Shown here: positions 1 through 7,800 of the stretch, piece by piece
Layout: every line of letters begins with the position of its first letter
Position numbering within the stretch: position 1 is the first letter of the stretch
NCBI GenBank assembly: GCA_002345475.1
Contig: DDWC01000118.1
Location: 1 to 15,454, forward strand
Direction of reading: 5' to 3'
From: Firmicutes bacterium UBA2296
GTDB taxonomy: Bacteria; Bacillota; UBA994
DNA length: 15,454 bases
Notes under the pieces: model-generated
Told to the model about the DNA's origin: nothing
What the model saw: only the letters and a program-made list of their open reading frames with translations
Database searches by the model: none
Program-made: the position numbers and the translations under genes

Positions 1-590
1 CACGCACGGCAGACTTCATGGAACGCCTGCAGGGCAACCTGCATCCCGGACAATGCCGCGAGGTTCTCACAGGCAATAACCACGGAATCCGCGAGGACAG
101 CTTTCACGAGGAGCGGGATTTGTACCTGTCTTCCTCATCGCTGGACGAGTACTTGCGGGGGTATCATCAGCGAGGCGTGGCTGAGTTACAGGACTACTGC
201 GATGAAAACAAAATCTGGTATGAACAAGTGATTACCCAGGATGTTGTCGACTTCGTGCGGGCCAACCAGGAGATCCTGTCCGCCGTGCGCTCCGGCAACA
301 AACTCTATGTGACAAAAATACCTTATGACACGGTGCACCTTCTTGCGGAACAGGACCGCGGCAGGCGGCTGTACCACGTGTGCCACTGCCCCTTTGTACG
401 CGAAGCGCTGCTTGCTGGCGGCGTAGCTGTAGACGGAGAATGGTGCTACTGTAGCGCAGGTTTTGTGAAGTTCCCCTTTGAAGTCATCTTCGGCACAAAA
501 CTCGATATTGAATTGCTGGAGTCTCCCTTGCTAGGACATGACAGGTGCCGTTTCGCCATATCCCTGCCCGATGACTTGCCGGTTAAGTAA
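1..590 (+). CDS. Cysteine-rich protein of unknown function, possibly DUF6144-like (5' end outside window)
   Basis: The reading frame is open to the left edge (codons for R-T-A-D-F precede the first ATG at 18) and no ribosome binding site precedes that ATG, so the true start very probably lies outside the window. Counting from the ATG at 18, the visible 190 residues hold a cysteine-rich C-terminal half: C122 and C124 in VCHCPFVRE, C143 and C145 in WCYCSAGF, and C177 in HDRCRFAISLP. The pattern of paired Cys, then 'SAGF.K..FE.IFG', then 'ES.L.....CRF.I.LP' resembles uncharacterised bacterial proteins I associate from memory with DUF6144, and more loosely the amino-thiazoline-carboxylate hydrolase/V4R fold. 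The cysteines could bind metal or carry redox chemistry; this is inference. No signal peptide or membrane segment is seen in the visible part. The stop at 588-590 lies 2 bp from the end of the convergent amidohydrolase gene. The family name is uncertain. Confidence 0.75.
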   Translation, partial: RTADFMERLQGNLHPGQCREVLTGNNHGIREDSFHEERDLYLSSSSLDEYLRGYHQRGVAELQDYCDENKIWYEQVITQDVVDFVRANQEILSAVRSGNKLYVTKIPYDTVHLLAEQDRGRRLYHVCHCPFVREALLAGGVAVDGEWCYCSAGFVKFPFEVIFGTKLDIELLESPLLGHDRCRFAISLPDDLPVK

Positions 591-592
591 CA

Positions 593-1996
593 CTAAGGCC
601 GATAGAGCATCGTCTTTGCCACATCAACTTTTTGCACAGGCAGGCCCTCTGCCAGGACTCTGGCTTCACCCAGCTCCGTTGTGACAATAGTGGTACCGCT
701 GCCCACGATGGCTCCGTGCCACAGCACCAGCTTACCTCCTACAATACTATATACAGGCTCGCCAGTCGCAGGGTCGATTCCGGTGATATCGGCATCTGCC
801 CCTGCACTCAGGTGGCCTTTGCCAAAGCAACCCAGCATACGGGCGGGATTGGTGGAGAGCTTGAGCACCATTTCCTCCGGGGTCAGACACTCTGTCTTAA
901 CCAAAGCCATGGCTCCCCGCACACTGACGTTGCGCGGATGCGCGCCTCCGTCACTGGCAAAGGCCGGGATGATGAACTCGCCTGAGGCGTCCTTCATCAC
1001 GGCGCACAGCAAGCGACTCTCTGCCGTGTTTACGGGGAAGTTTACCGAGGTCATTGTGCCCCTGTTGCGCCAGTGCCGCACGGCCTCGGGGCCAGTCATG
1101 TTGATATTTTCGCCGCCCAGGCCGACGTTAACCCGGGCGTAACCATTGAGAATAGCCTGTTCCAACCCTGCTTCAGTCGGTTCATAACCGGCCAGAGCCA
1201 GGCACTGTTGTGTTGCCTTGCTCTCCGGCATACCGTCGATACAGCCGCCGCTGGTGCCGTTAATTGTGGCCAGGTATGACTCGCTGACCAGGTTGCGGTT
1301 GCGCTCCAGCAAATTGAGCGCCTCGGTAATCTCGTCAAGGGAACGCTCTCTCTGACCGCGGCAGTAGGAGTTTACGTGGGGGATATGCAGACGCAACCCC
1401 TGCGCCAGGTCAACTGACTCCCTGAATCCTTCAATGTTACTGCCGGTCACAGTGCTACCTGAGTGGAACATAATGTAGACCTTTGTCTCGTTGGCCACCT
1501 CGATGACGCGGCGTGAAGCGTCCGGAGTCAGCGGGTAGTGTCCTCCCAGGAGTTTCAAGCCCAGGGCCCCATCCTGCATCGATTTGTCTCTCAGTTCCCT
1601 CAACTCAGCCCTTGTCGGATCTTTGCTGGCCACGGTCAAGCCATCGCGCACCTGTTGCAGGCAGCCCACGTTCAGTCCCGCGCCCTGGGTCTTGCTGTAC
1701 TCGAGAAACTCATCCCAAGGGCCACCGGTATCTACGGCGGTACATACTCCTGCCCGCGCCAGCATGCGATGTGCGTTCTCGCCACGGTGACGCTTTGATG
1801 TGTGCATGTGCATTTCCACCACACCGGGAATGGCCCAGGACGCGGAGACATCAAGTATCTTGCGGGCGCTACCTGGATCCATCTCCGGTGCCACCAAGCC
1901 AATCTTGTCGCCGCATATGGCGACGTCGAGTTTGCCGTTGTGTTTGTTGGTCGGGTCAATAACCCTGCAGCCCTTAAGCAATAGATCGTATTCCAT
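593..1996 (-). CDS. Amidohydrolase (dihydroorotase / hydantoinase / D-aminoacylase-like), cytoplasmic
   Basis: This 467-aa protein is a metal-dependent amidohydrolase of the TIM-barrel superfamily, which hydrolyses C-N bonds in cyclic amides or N-acyl amino acids. The N-terminal strands (DLLLKGCRVIDP) form the usual small beta-sandwich. The metal motif H-x-H is at H63/H65 (PGVVEMHMHT). K148 in GLKLLGG is the candidate carboxylated lysine, H178 (MFHSG) and H207 (HIPHVNSY) are further metal ligands, and D349 (FASDGG) is the catalytic Asp. The C-terminal part closes with the family's 'STNPARMLG..GKGHLSAGADAD' segment. Length fits the family. There is no signal peptide. The ATG is preceded by GGGGAGG (2004-2010) at 7 nt. 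It lies 26 bp downstream of the serine hydrolase gene on the same strand, so the two are probably co-transcribed. The substrate cannot be read from sequence; N-acyl-D-amino acids, hydantoins or cyclic imides are all possible. Confidence 0.9.
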   Translation of the reverse strand: MEYDLLLKGCRVIDPTNKHNGKLDVAICGDKIGLVAPEMDPGSARKILDVSASWAIPGVVEMHMHTSKRHRGENAHRMLARAGVCTAVDTGGPWDEFLEYSKTQGAGLNVGCLQQVRDGLTVASKDPTRAELRELRDKSMQDGALGLKLLGGHYPLTPDASRRVIEVANETKVYIMFHSGSTVTGSNIEGFRESVDLAQGLRLHIPHVNSYCRGQRERSLDEITEALNLLERNRNLVSESYLATINGTSGGCIDGMPESKATQQCLALAGYEPTEAGLEQAILNGYARVNVGLGGENINMTGPEAVRHWRNRGTMTSVNFPVNTAESRLLCAVMKDASGEFIIPAFASDGGAHPRNVSVRGAMALVKTECLTPEEMVLKLSTNPARMLGCFGKGHLSAGADADITGIDPATGEPVYSIVGGKLVLWHGAIVGSGTTIVTTELGEARVLAEGLPVQKVDVAKTMLYRP

Positions 1997-2022
1997 TTGC
2001 CTGCCTCCCCTGTTGTTTTACG

Positions 2023-3420
2023 CTAGACTGCGTCTGCGACGCGGGTTATGAATCTGCTACCTTTTCCGACACCCTTAATGCCGCCATCCGGGGCAGCATA
2101 AAACTTCATCTCCTGATCAAGGCCATTTTCAGTGAGCAAGCCGCGCATATCGCCTATTTTGCGGATTTCGCTTTCCCTCTCCTTGTGGCGGTGCAGCAGC
2201 CTTCCCTCCCGGTATTCAATGACAAAGTCGGCGCCTTCCGCTGTCTTATAGTGTCGAGGTATGTGCCTGACCTCCTCCGCATCCCACCGGCCATAGACAT
2301 AGTCACAACGCGGGGTAAGCATGGGCAGGCCAAGGCCGGTGTTAACCAGGGCACTCCAGACATTGCGCACAGGGACACCGCCGAGATTTGATAATACCAT
2401 TACCGAAAGCCCGGTCTCAGGCACATAACCACCGTGGGCAGAAATCCCCTTTCCCGCGCCGCCGTGCGAAATGAGTGAATACCCGTGGTAGTCCGGCTGC
2501 ACATGTACGGCATGGCCATAGCCTTCGCACAGCGAATGCCTGAAGTGCTCGGTGGTGTTCTGGATCACGGAATCCTGCGACAGGACGCTCACACCGTCAT
2601 ACACTCCCATATTCTGATACATCTGAAACACCCTGATGAAGTCCTTAACGTTAGACTTCATGCGCCCCGCCGCCTGCATGGCCGGGGCACAGGGCCATCG
2701 GGTTGAGGCCTGCAGGGTATGGTCAGCCTTTCTGGTATAAAGAACGGTGACATCATCGTGCTCGTACATCTCTTCAAAACTTATGGTGCTGTGATCCATG
2801 CCCAGAGGTTCGAGAACGTTCTTGCGCACAAAGGCTGCATAGGGTATACCTGAAACCCGGCGTACCAGAGCTCCCAGAATTGCGTAGGCCTCATTTGAAT
2901 AGTTGAAGACGCGTCCCGGTTTGTCCAGGACTGGCACGTCCCTGTCTCCCACATAGACCATCATCTCTCCGTACGTGTTAATTGGCGTCTCTGGCAGCGG
3001 TACCGGCGCCGGGTCATCGGGGTCCGGGCTACTGTGACTCTTAAAAGACACACTCAATGCGTCCAGGGCCGGCATGCCGCTGGTGTGCGTCAGCAGGTGG
3101 CGAATAGTCACCTGTGACGGGTCAGCTCCCCCCGGCAACCGGAACTCCGGCAGATACCTGATGACCTCATCGTCAAATCTCAGCTTTCTCTGGTCGACCA
3201 GCTTGGCCACGCAAATTGCCGTGATGCTCTTGGTGAGAGAGGCCACCCCAAAGATGGTGTCAGGGGTCACGTCCACACCCCTGGCCAGGTCCCGATAGCC
3301 AAAACCTTTCTCGTAGACAATCTCTTTCCCGTGTGCCGCCGCCACAGTCAGTCCCGGCACACTGTGTTCTACCATAAACTCTGCTATGAACTGCTCGACC
3401 TCTGTCCATTTGCTTTGCAT
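2023..3420 (-). CDS. Serine hydrolase of the beta-lactamase/D-peptidase family (S12-like), cytoplasmic
   Basis: This 465-aa protein has the full catalytic signature of the class C beta-lactamase/DD-peptidase/esterase fold. The nucleophile motif S-x-x-K is at S61-L-T-K64 (GVASLTKSIT), the second motif Y-x-N at Y174-S-N176 (VFNYSNEAY), and the third H-G-G at 319-321 (LISHGGAGKG). The conserved 'TIRHLLTHTSGMP' block sits at 105-117. The N-terminus has no signal peptide, so it should act in the cytoplasm; this argues against an antibiotic-resistance role and for a peptidase, amidase or esterase acting on an imported substrate. The ATG is preceded by GGGGGAG (3431-3437) with a rather long 10-nt gap. 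It is the first gene of a two-gene operon with the amidohydrolase and is divergent from the ArsR-type regulator. A D-amino-acid or cyclic-peptide degradation pathway is a reasonable inference. The region after H-G-G (about 340-465) fits the accessory C-terminal segment common in this family. Confidence 0.9.
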   Translation of the reverse strand: MQSKWTEVEQFIAEFMVEHSVPGLTVAAAHGKEIVYEKGFGYRDLARGVDVTPDTIFGVASLTKSITAICVAKLVDQRKLRFDDEVIRYLPEFRLPGGADPSQVTIRHLLTHTSGMPALDALSVSFKSHSSPDPDDPAPVPLPETPINTYGEMMVYVGDRDVPVLDKPGRVFNYSNEAYAILGALVRRVSGIPYAAFVRKNVLEPLGMDHSTISFEEMYEHDDVTVLYTRKADHTLQASTRWPCAPAMQAAGRMKSNVKDFIRVFQMYQNMGVYDGVSVLSQDSVIQNTTEHFRHSLCEGYGHAVHVQPDYHGYSLISHGGAGKGISAHGGYVPETGLSVMVLSNLGGVPVRNVWSALVNTGLGLPMLTPRCDYVYGRWDAEEVRHIPRHYKTAEGADFVIEYREGRLLHRHKERESEIRKIGDMRGLLTENGLDQEMKFYAAPDGGIKGVGKGSRFITRVADAV

Positions 3421-3618
3421 TATCCAGTCACTCCCCCAATAGCGAGATTAGTCGTTTCGTGCTGTAATATTCTGCACTCGAAGCAAAAAATCCTTGCCAA
3501 TGTCCTCGGGTGCAGAGAAGCGCAGCTTATTGACTACGCATTCACTCTGCCATTATCATAGACCTACGCAGAAGTCGCACTTTGCCAGGCATAATTTGAC
3601 CGTGTTAGGAGCTAGCGT
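3421..3618. promoter_or_regulatory. Divergent intergenic control region
   Basis: These 198 bp separate the divergent starts of the serine hydrolase and the regulator. They hold a good rightward promoter (3530-3559), both ribosome binding sites, and a 7-bp direct repeat CTACGCA at 3534-3540 and 3564-3570 that brackets the -10 box. For the leftward hydrolase operon I see A/T-rich stretches (AAAAAA at 3485-3490, AATATT near 3466-3471) but no convincing -35/-10 pair. No long inverted repeat typical of an ArsR operator was found by eye. Confidence 0.6.
3530..3559 (+). promoter_or_regulatory. Sigma-A-type promoter of the ArsR-family regulator
   Basis: TTGACT at 3530-3535 matches the -35 consensus at 5 of 6 bases. 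TATCAT at 3554-3559 matches the -10 consensus at 5 of 6. The spacer is 18 bp. Transcription would start near 3566, about 50 nt before the ATG at 3619. The start codon is preceded by AGGAG (3607-3611) at 7 nt. Confidence 0.6.
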
Positions 3619-4734
3619 ATGACAACACACAAAGAATATCGGCGTAGCTGGATAGTAGGCCGCTCACTGATGCTGGAGCTCGGCTATTCCGTCGTGCTTA
3701 ACTGCCAACTGCCCGACGTGCCCGCCGAGAAGTCCTCTGCCTGGAGAGAGAAGTGGCATGAGCTAGCTTCGGGTGTATGGAATCCAGGAACCCTGCTCGC
3801 CTATCTGGCAGTATTGTCCGACACCATGCTGGAGACGGAATACGCCTCAGCCACGCATATGGCACGTCAATTAACTCTGCAGACTGCCACTGAGAAAATG
3901 GCTGAGCTGGGACAAAGAGTAGGCGCCGAGCTCCCAGCAGGACTGGCTGGACAAGAAGCGTTCGTCGATCTTTGCGTGAGAGCCCGCATTGCCTCCCACG
4001 AGAGCGAGGGTCTGGACTGGAACCCTGATATGCACTTCGCTGAACGGACCCGCGATCAGTACCGCCTGCTGGCCCGAGTTCTGGCCGACGGGGACCTCGC
4101 CGATGCCTTCTGGCGGCTCCTGGACGAGTACCACGAGACGTTTTACTCGCCGTGGCAAAAGACACGGCTTGAGGCCATGACCTGGCTGGAAGCGTCAACG
4201 CGGGGCCACCTCGGTGGCATCCAGGGCAGCCTTTCGTCAGCAGACGTCAACTGGTTGCCTTCGCAGCACGTGTTGCGCAAGATTCTCGCTGTCTCAGGTG
4301 AGGAGGGCCGCACTCCGGCGACGATCTTCTTCTGGATCGATCCTTTCCAGCTACAGTCTGCCGTAAGTGTGCACCCTGGAATAATCGCCGTAAGCTGCGG
4401 CTTCAAACAGGATGCCGAAACGGACAACAGGCAACGCACCGCGCTACTTGCCAACCGCATGAAGGCTCTCGGCGACCCCACCCGGCTGGCGGCTCTGGCC
4501 ATGATCAGACACTTCGGCATGGACAACACTGCCACTGCCAAACTGCTGGGAGTTTCCCGTCCCACCGTTAGCACACATCTGAAGATTTTGCAGGAGGCAG
4601 GGCTAGTGGAAACAACCATGGTGGGACGCAGCGCGAGACACCATGTAAACATTGAATTACTGCGTGAGACAGTGGCTGAGTTGCTTAAGCATCTGGATAT
4701 CTGTGACCCGGACGATGAAACGGGCCACAAATAA
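3619..4734 (+). CDS. ArsR-family winged-helix transcriptional regulator with large N-terminal domain
   Basis: This 371-aa protein is about three times longer than a classical ArsR repressor. The C-terminal ~95 residues (about 273-365) are a typical ArsR winged helix: 'RMKALGDPTRLAAL', then the recognition helix region 'AKLLGVSRPTVSTHLKIL' (about 306-325), then the wing 'GRSARHHVN'. The N-terminal ~270 residues are mostly predicted helical and polar, with no membrane segment; they resemble the extra domain seen in some long Clostridial/Actinobacterial ArsR proteins (DUF5937-like, uncertain) and probably sense a ligand or make dimers. The ELCVCDL-type cysteine motif of metal sensors is absent, so arsenic or cadmium sensing is unlikely. 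The ATG has AGGAG at 7 nt and an upstream promoter at 3530-3559. Its divergent position suggests that it controls the serine hydrolase/amidohydrolase operon in response to a substrate of that pathway; this is inference. Confidence 0.85.
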   Translation: MTTHKEYRRSWIVGRSLMLELGYSVVLNCQLPDVPAEKSSAWREKWHELASGVWNPGTLLAYLAVLSDTMLETEYASATHMARQLTLQTATEKMAELGQRVGAELPAGLAGQEAFVDLCVRARIASHESEGLDWNPDMHFAERTRDQYRLLARVLADGDLADAFWRLLDEYHETFYSPWQKTRLEAMTWLEASTRGHLGGIQGSLSSADVNWLPSQHVLRKILAVSGEEGRTPATIFFWIDPFQLQSAVSVHPGIIAVSCGFKQDAETDNRQRTALLANRMKALGDPTRLAALAMIRHFGMDNTATAKLLGVSRPTVSTHLKILQEAGLVETTMVGRSARHHVNIELLRETVAELLKHLDICDPDDETGHK

Positions 4735-4871
4735 CATGGCTTTCACTCTGTAGTCAGGCCTGTAATCGAGCCGCTACCCTCGTCACCAGTGACATAACAA
4801 AGCCCTGGGGGGATAGACCCTCCAGGGCTTTGTCTGTACTGGCGGCTGGAAGTCTAGAGTCAGACTTCTGG
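4735..4871. other. Convergent intergenic region
   Basis: These 137 bp lie between the convergent ends of the regulator (stop at 4734) and the SLH surface protein (stop at 4872-4874). They contain a strong hairpin (4797-4833) and, just before it, a small inverted repeat GTCAC-CA-GTGAC at 4782-4793. No open reading frame worth calling is seen. Confidence 0.7.
4797..4833. terminator. Strong 16-bp hairpin, probable bidirectional terminator
   Basis: ACAAAGCCCTGG at 4797-4808 pairs with CCAGGGCTTTGT at 4822-4833. The stem continues with one G-T wobble (4809/4821) and three G-C pairs (4810-4812 with 4818-4820), and closes on a 5-nt loop (ATAGA, 4813-4817). The A/T-rich foot gives a short U-rich 3' side on both strands. 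It lies 62 nt after the regulator's stop and 38 nt after the surface protein's stop, so it can end transcription from both sides. A long U tract after the stem is lacking on either strand. Confidence 0.75.
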
Positions 4872-7800
4872 CTACCTGGTCAGAACTGTGATCTCCTGCG
4901 GCGAAGGCTGAATGTAGTTGCCTTGCTGTTCTCCATCGGTGACTACAATCCAGAGTCTTCTCGCGGTGTGGTTCCAGTCCTTTATCATAGCGTACTCTAC
5001 ATCGGGGAGGACAATGTTCATCACTGCCCCATTGACACCGGAGAGAGCGCTGTCGATTACCTGCTGCTGCGTGGGGGTTTCGCCTTCACTGAAGCTAGCT
5101 ACATAGGCTGTACCGGGACGATTCAGGGCCACGCGGATGTCGATACCGATGAAACTAGTGCCCACATAGGCTACGGGGGTCGGAGGGAATAGGGCGAAGG
5201 CAATAGTCGGCATCACAGGCGTCGTAAGCGATTCCTTGCGGGTGCCGCTCAGTGTGCCCGTCTCCTCCAGCACCAGGTACAGGTCATACCCGGTGTTCGC
5301 ACTAAGTTCCGAAATGATGCGCGAGAAGAAAAGCACATTCTGCAGGGATCCGCTGCGTAGCACCGTGACGCTGCCGTAGTTGGCTCCGGCCTTAACTTCT
5401 GCCGGGGTTGGAGCCGCCGCACCCACCGGGATCAGAATGAAGTGCACATCGCTCCGTCGGTTCAGTTGACCCTCAACTGTGAAACGATGGTATTTCATGT
5501 CGGTAAGGGCAGGTCCCGTGCTGAATGCCAGCATGCTCAGCGTAGTATACTGACGCTTGAGCGGAGCGGCTGACAGTCCGCCGGACGTCCCCTCTGCCAC
5601 GAAATAGATGTCATAGGCTGTTGCCGGGCTCAGTCCGCTTATCTCCACGGAGGTGCGCATGGCTGCCGGCACATCTGGAACGTGGCTCGAAGATAGCTTC
5701 GTCCCACCGTATGTGTCTGGTTGCCTGACCTGTGCGGCGGTGGGCGCAGTTGCACCCCCCGGCAGAACCAGATAGTACACGGTACCTGTCTGGTAAAGTG
5801 CGAACTCCACCACCAGGCCCTCGCTGCCGATGCTCAGCGGAATCGGCATATTGCCGGAGAAGACGGGGATGTATGCGGACAGAGTCTGGATCTGACGCAT
5901 TACCGGCGCCGCCTGAAGCAGGCCGTCTGCCTCAGCTACGACGTAGAGATCGTAGTTGGTGGCGGGGCTCAGGCCATATATCGTCTCAGAATATAGTACG
6001 TCAGCTGTCGCCGCTATTGTACCTGCCTTGACCACGCTCACTGAAGCGTACCCAGTGCCTGCCTTGACCTGTGCTGCACTGGGAGCAGAAGCGCCCTGTG
6101 CCACAAGCATGTAGTAAATGGAGCCTGTCTTGGATATGCCGACCTCTAAAACGGCAGAGGTGTCTCTCACCTGCCGCACAGACAGACCCTGAGAAAAGCT
6201 CGGTGGCTGTGTGCCGGCAGTCGATGCGTCAAGCCTGATCGGAGTTATGGTATGCCGATTCACGTCAGACTCGGCCTCAAAACCAACGTAGACGTTGTAG
6301 TGGCTGGCGGCAGTCAGCCCTGTGATGGAGGCGGAGGTTCCACCGCCGGCGCCAAAGGAAACCGATCCAGCCTGCAGAGGCGTGACACCGGCATAAGGCG
6401 ACCCTGCCATGAGCTGACTGTAACTTGGTGCCTGACTCCCGTCGGGAACCACCATGTAGTAAGCTTTGGCCGCCTCACTGCTCATGGAGAAGGATACATT
6501 GAAGCCGTTTTCGCTCCAGGAGGTTATGCCCAGAGTGGCATCAGGAGGAGCTGATCCAGTAGTTGTAAACAGGGTCGGAGATGCTACTCCTGAGCTGTAA
6601 TCGCCGTTGTACCAGTTGGCGCCGACGGCCAGGAATGCGTACTGTGTGCCTGGGTTTAGACCCACAAGGGGTATGGAAATCTCTACAAAGGCTTCTGTCT
6701 CCACCATGCCGGCGGCTACTTGCACATGTCGTTCGTCATGGAGTCTTTTGCCCGCGACAACCGCGTCCTTGTCCAGAGAAAAAGCGGCCGGCACGACCAT
6801 GTAGTAGAGACGCGACTTTCTGTCTGTGCTGACGGTTGCCGTTGCCGAGGTGGTGGACACCACCGGCACAGCAGGATAACCGGGTCTCATGTTGGCTTCG
6901 GCAGTCGCATAATCGGTTGTTGTCTCCTGCAGCTTGGATGGCATCGCCTGTATGTGGGTCTTGCTGGAGTCCTCTGCCACGACGTAGATATCGTAAGTTG
7001 TGCTGTGTTCGAGGCTGCGCACGTCAGGTAAGTCATAAACAGAGGTAGGATCAGGCGCTTCGAGCGAACCATGCGCTAGCACCTGCACCCCGCGATAGCC
7101 CAGTCCCTGTTTTACTTCTTCAGAGTTGGGGGCATCTGCTCCGGCGGTCACCACGATCATGTAGATCCAGCCGGGCCTGTCAAGGCCGGCTGCCACACGA
7201 AAGCCATACTCCCTGGGTTGGTACGTGAAGGGAGAACCTTCGTGGAACAGGGGGGACTCGTCCGGTACAGTCAAAGCGCTGAGTTTCTTGACTGTGGGAT
7301 TCATGTTCATGGGGTCACTATTGTCTGCTGCAACCAGGAAAATATCATACTCAGTTAGCGGATCCAAGCCAAATACCGTCTCGGTGAAGACCGTTCCCGT
7401 AGACGTCACAGCAAACGCACCGTGTGCAGCTAGGGTTACGTTTCCGTAGTCGAGGCCGTCAACAACCTGCTGGGCACTGGGAGGAGTAGAGTCGGCAGAC
7501 ACTACAACGTAGTAAACCCTGCCGGTCTTATTATTGAAGCCGGCCTTGATATCCAGTTGATTGCTGCCAACGTTATCCACCCTCGGGTACACCCCATCCC
7601 CGATAACGAGAGTAAAGAACTGAGGAGCCTGCAGGGGAAGAGTTCTGGCATCAAGTTTGACAGGAGAGACCTGCAAAGCACCAGCAACGGTCGCAGCAAC
7701 CACATACACATCATACTCGGTGTCCGGACTAAGGCCGACCAGGGATGGGCTAGCGGCCGGCTGATCCGGATGCGAGTTGTATACTGCACCGCTGCGTAGC

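Noticed and set aside
681..1142. 153-aa plus-strand open frame inside the amidohydrolase
   Set aside because: Antisense to catalytic and conserved segments of the amidohydrolase, no ribosome site, composition typical of a shadow frame.
2023..3420. Antibiotic-resistance beta-lactamase
   Set aside because: The fold and motifs fit the wider S12 hydrolase family, but there is no signal peptide and it is paired with a cytoplasmic amidohydrolase.
4143..4730. 195-aa minus-strand open frame opposite the ArsR-family gene
   Set aside because: The plus-strand gene has clear winged-helix motifs, promoter and ribosome site; the antisense frame shows no family signal.
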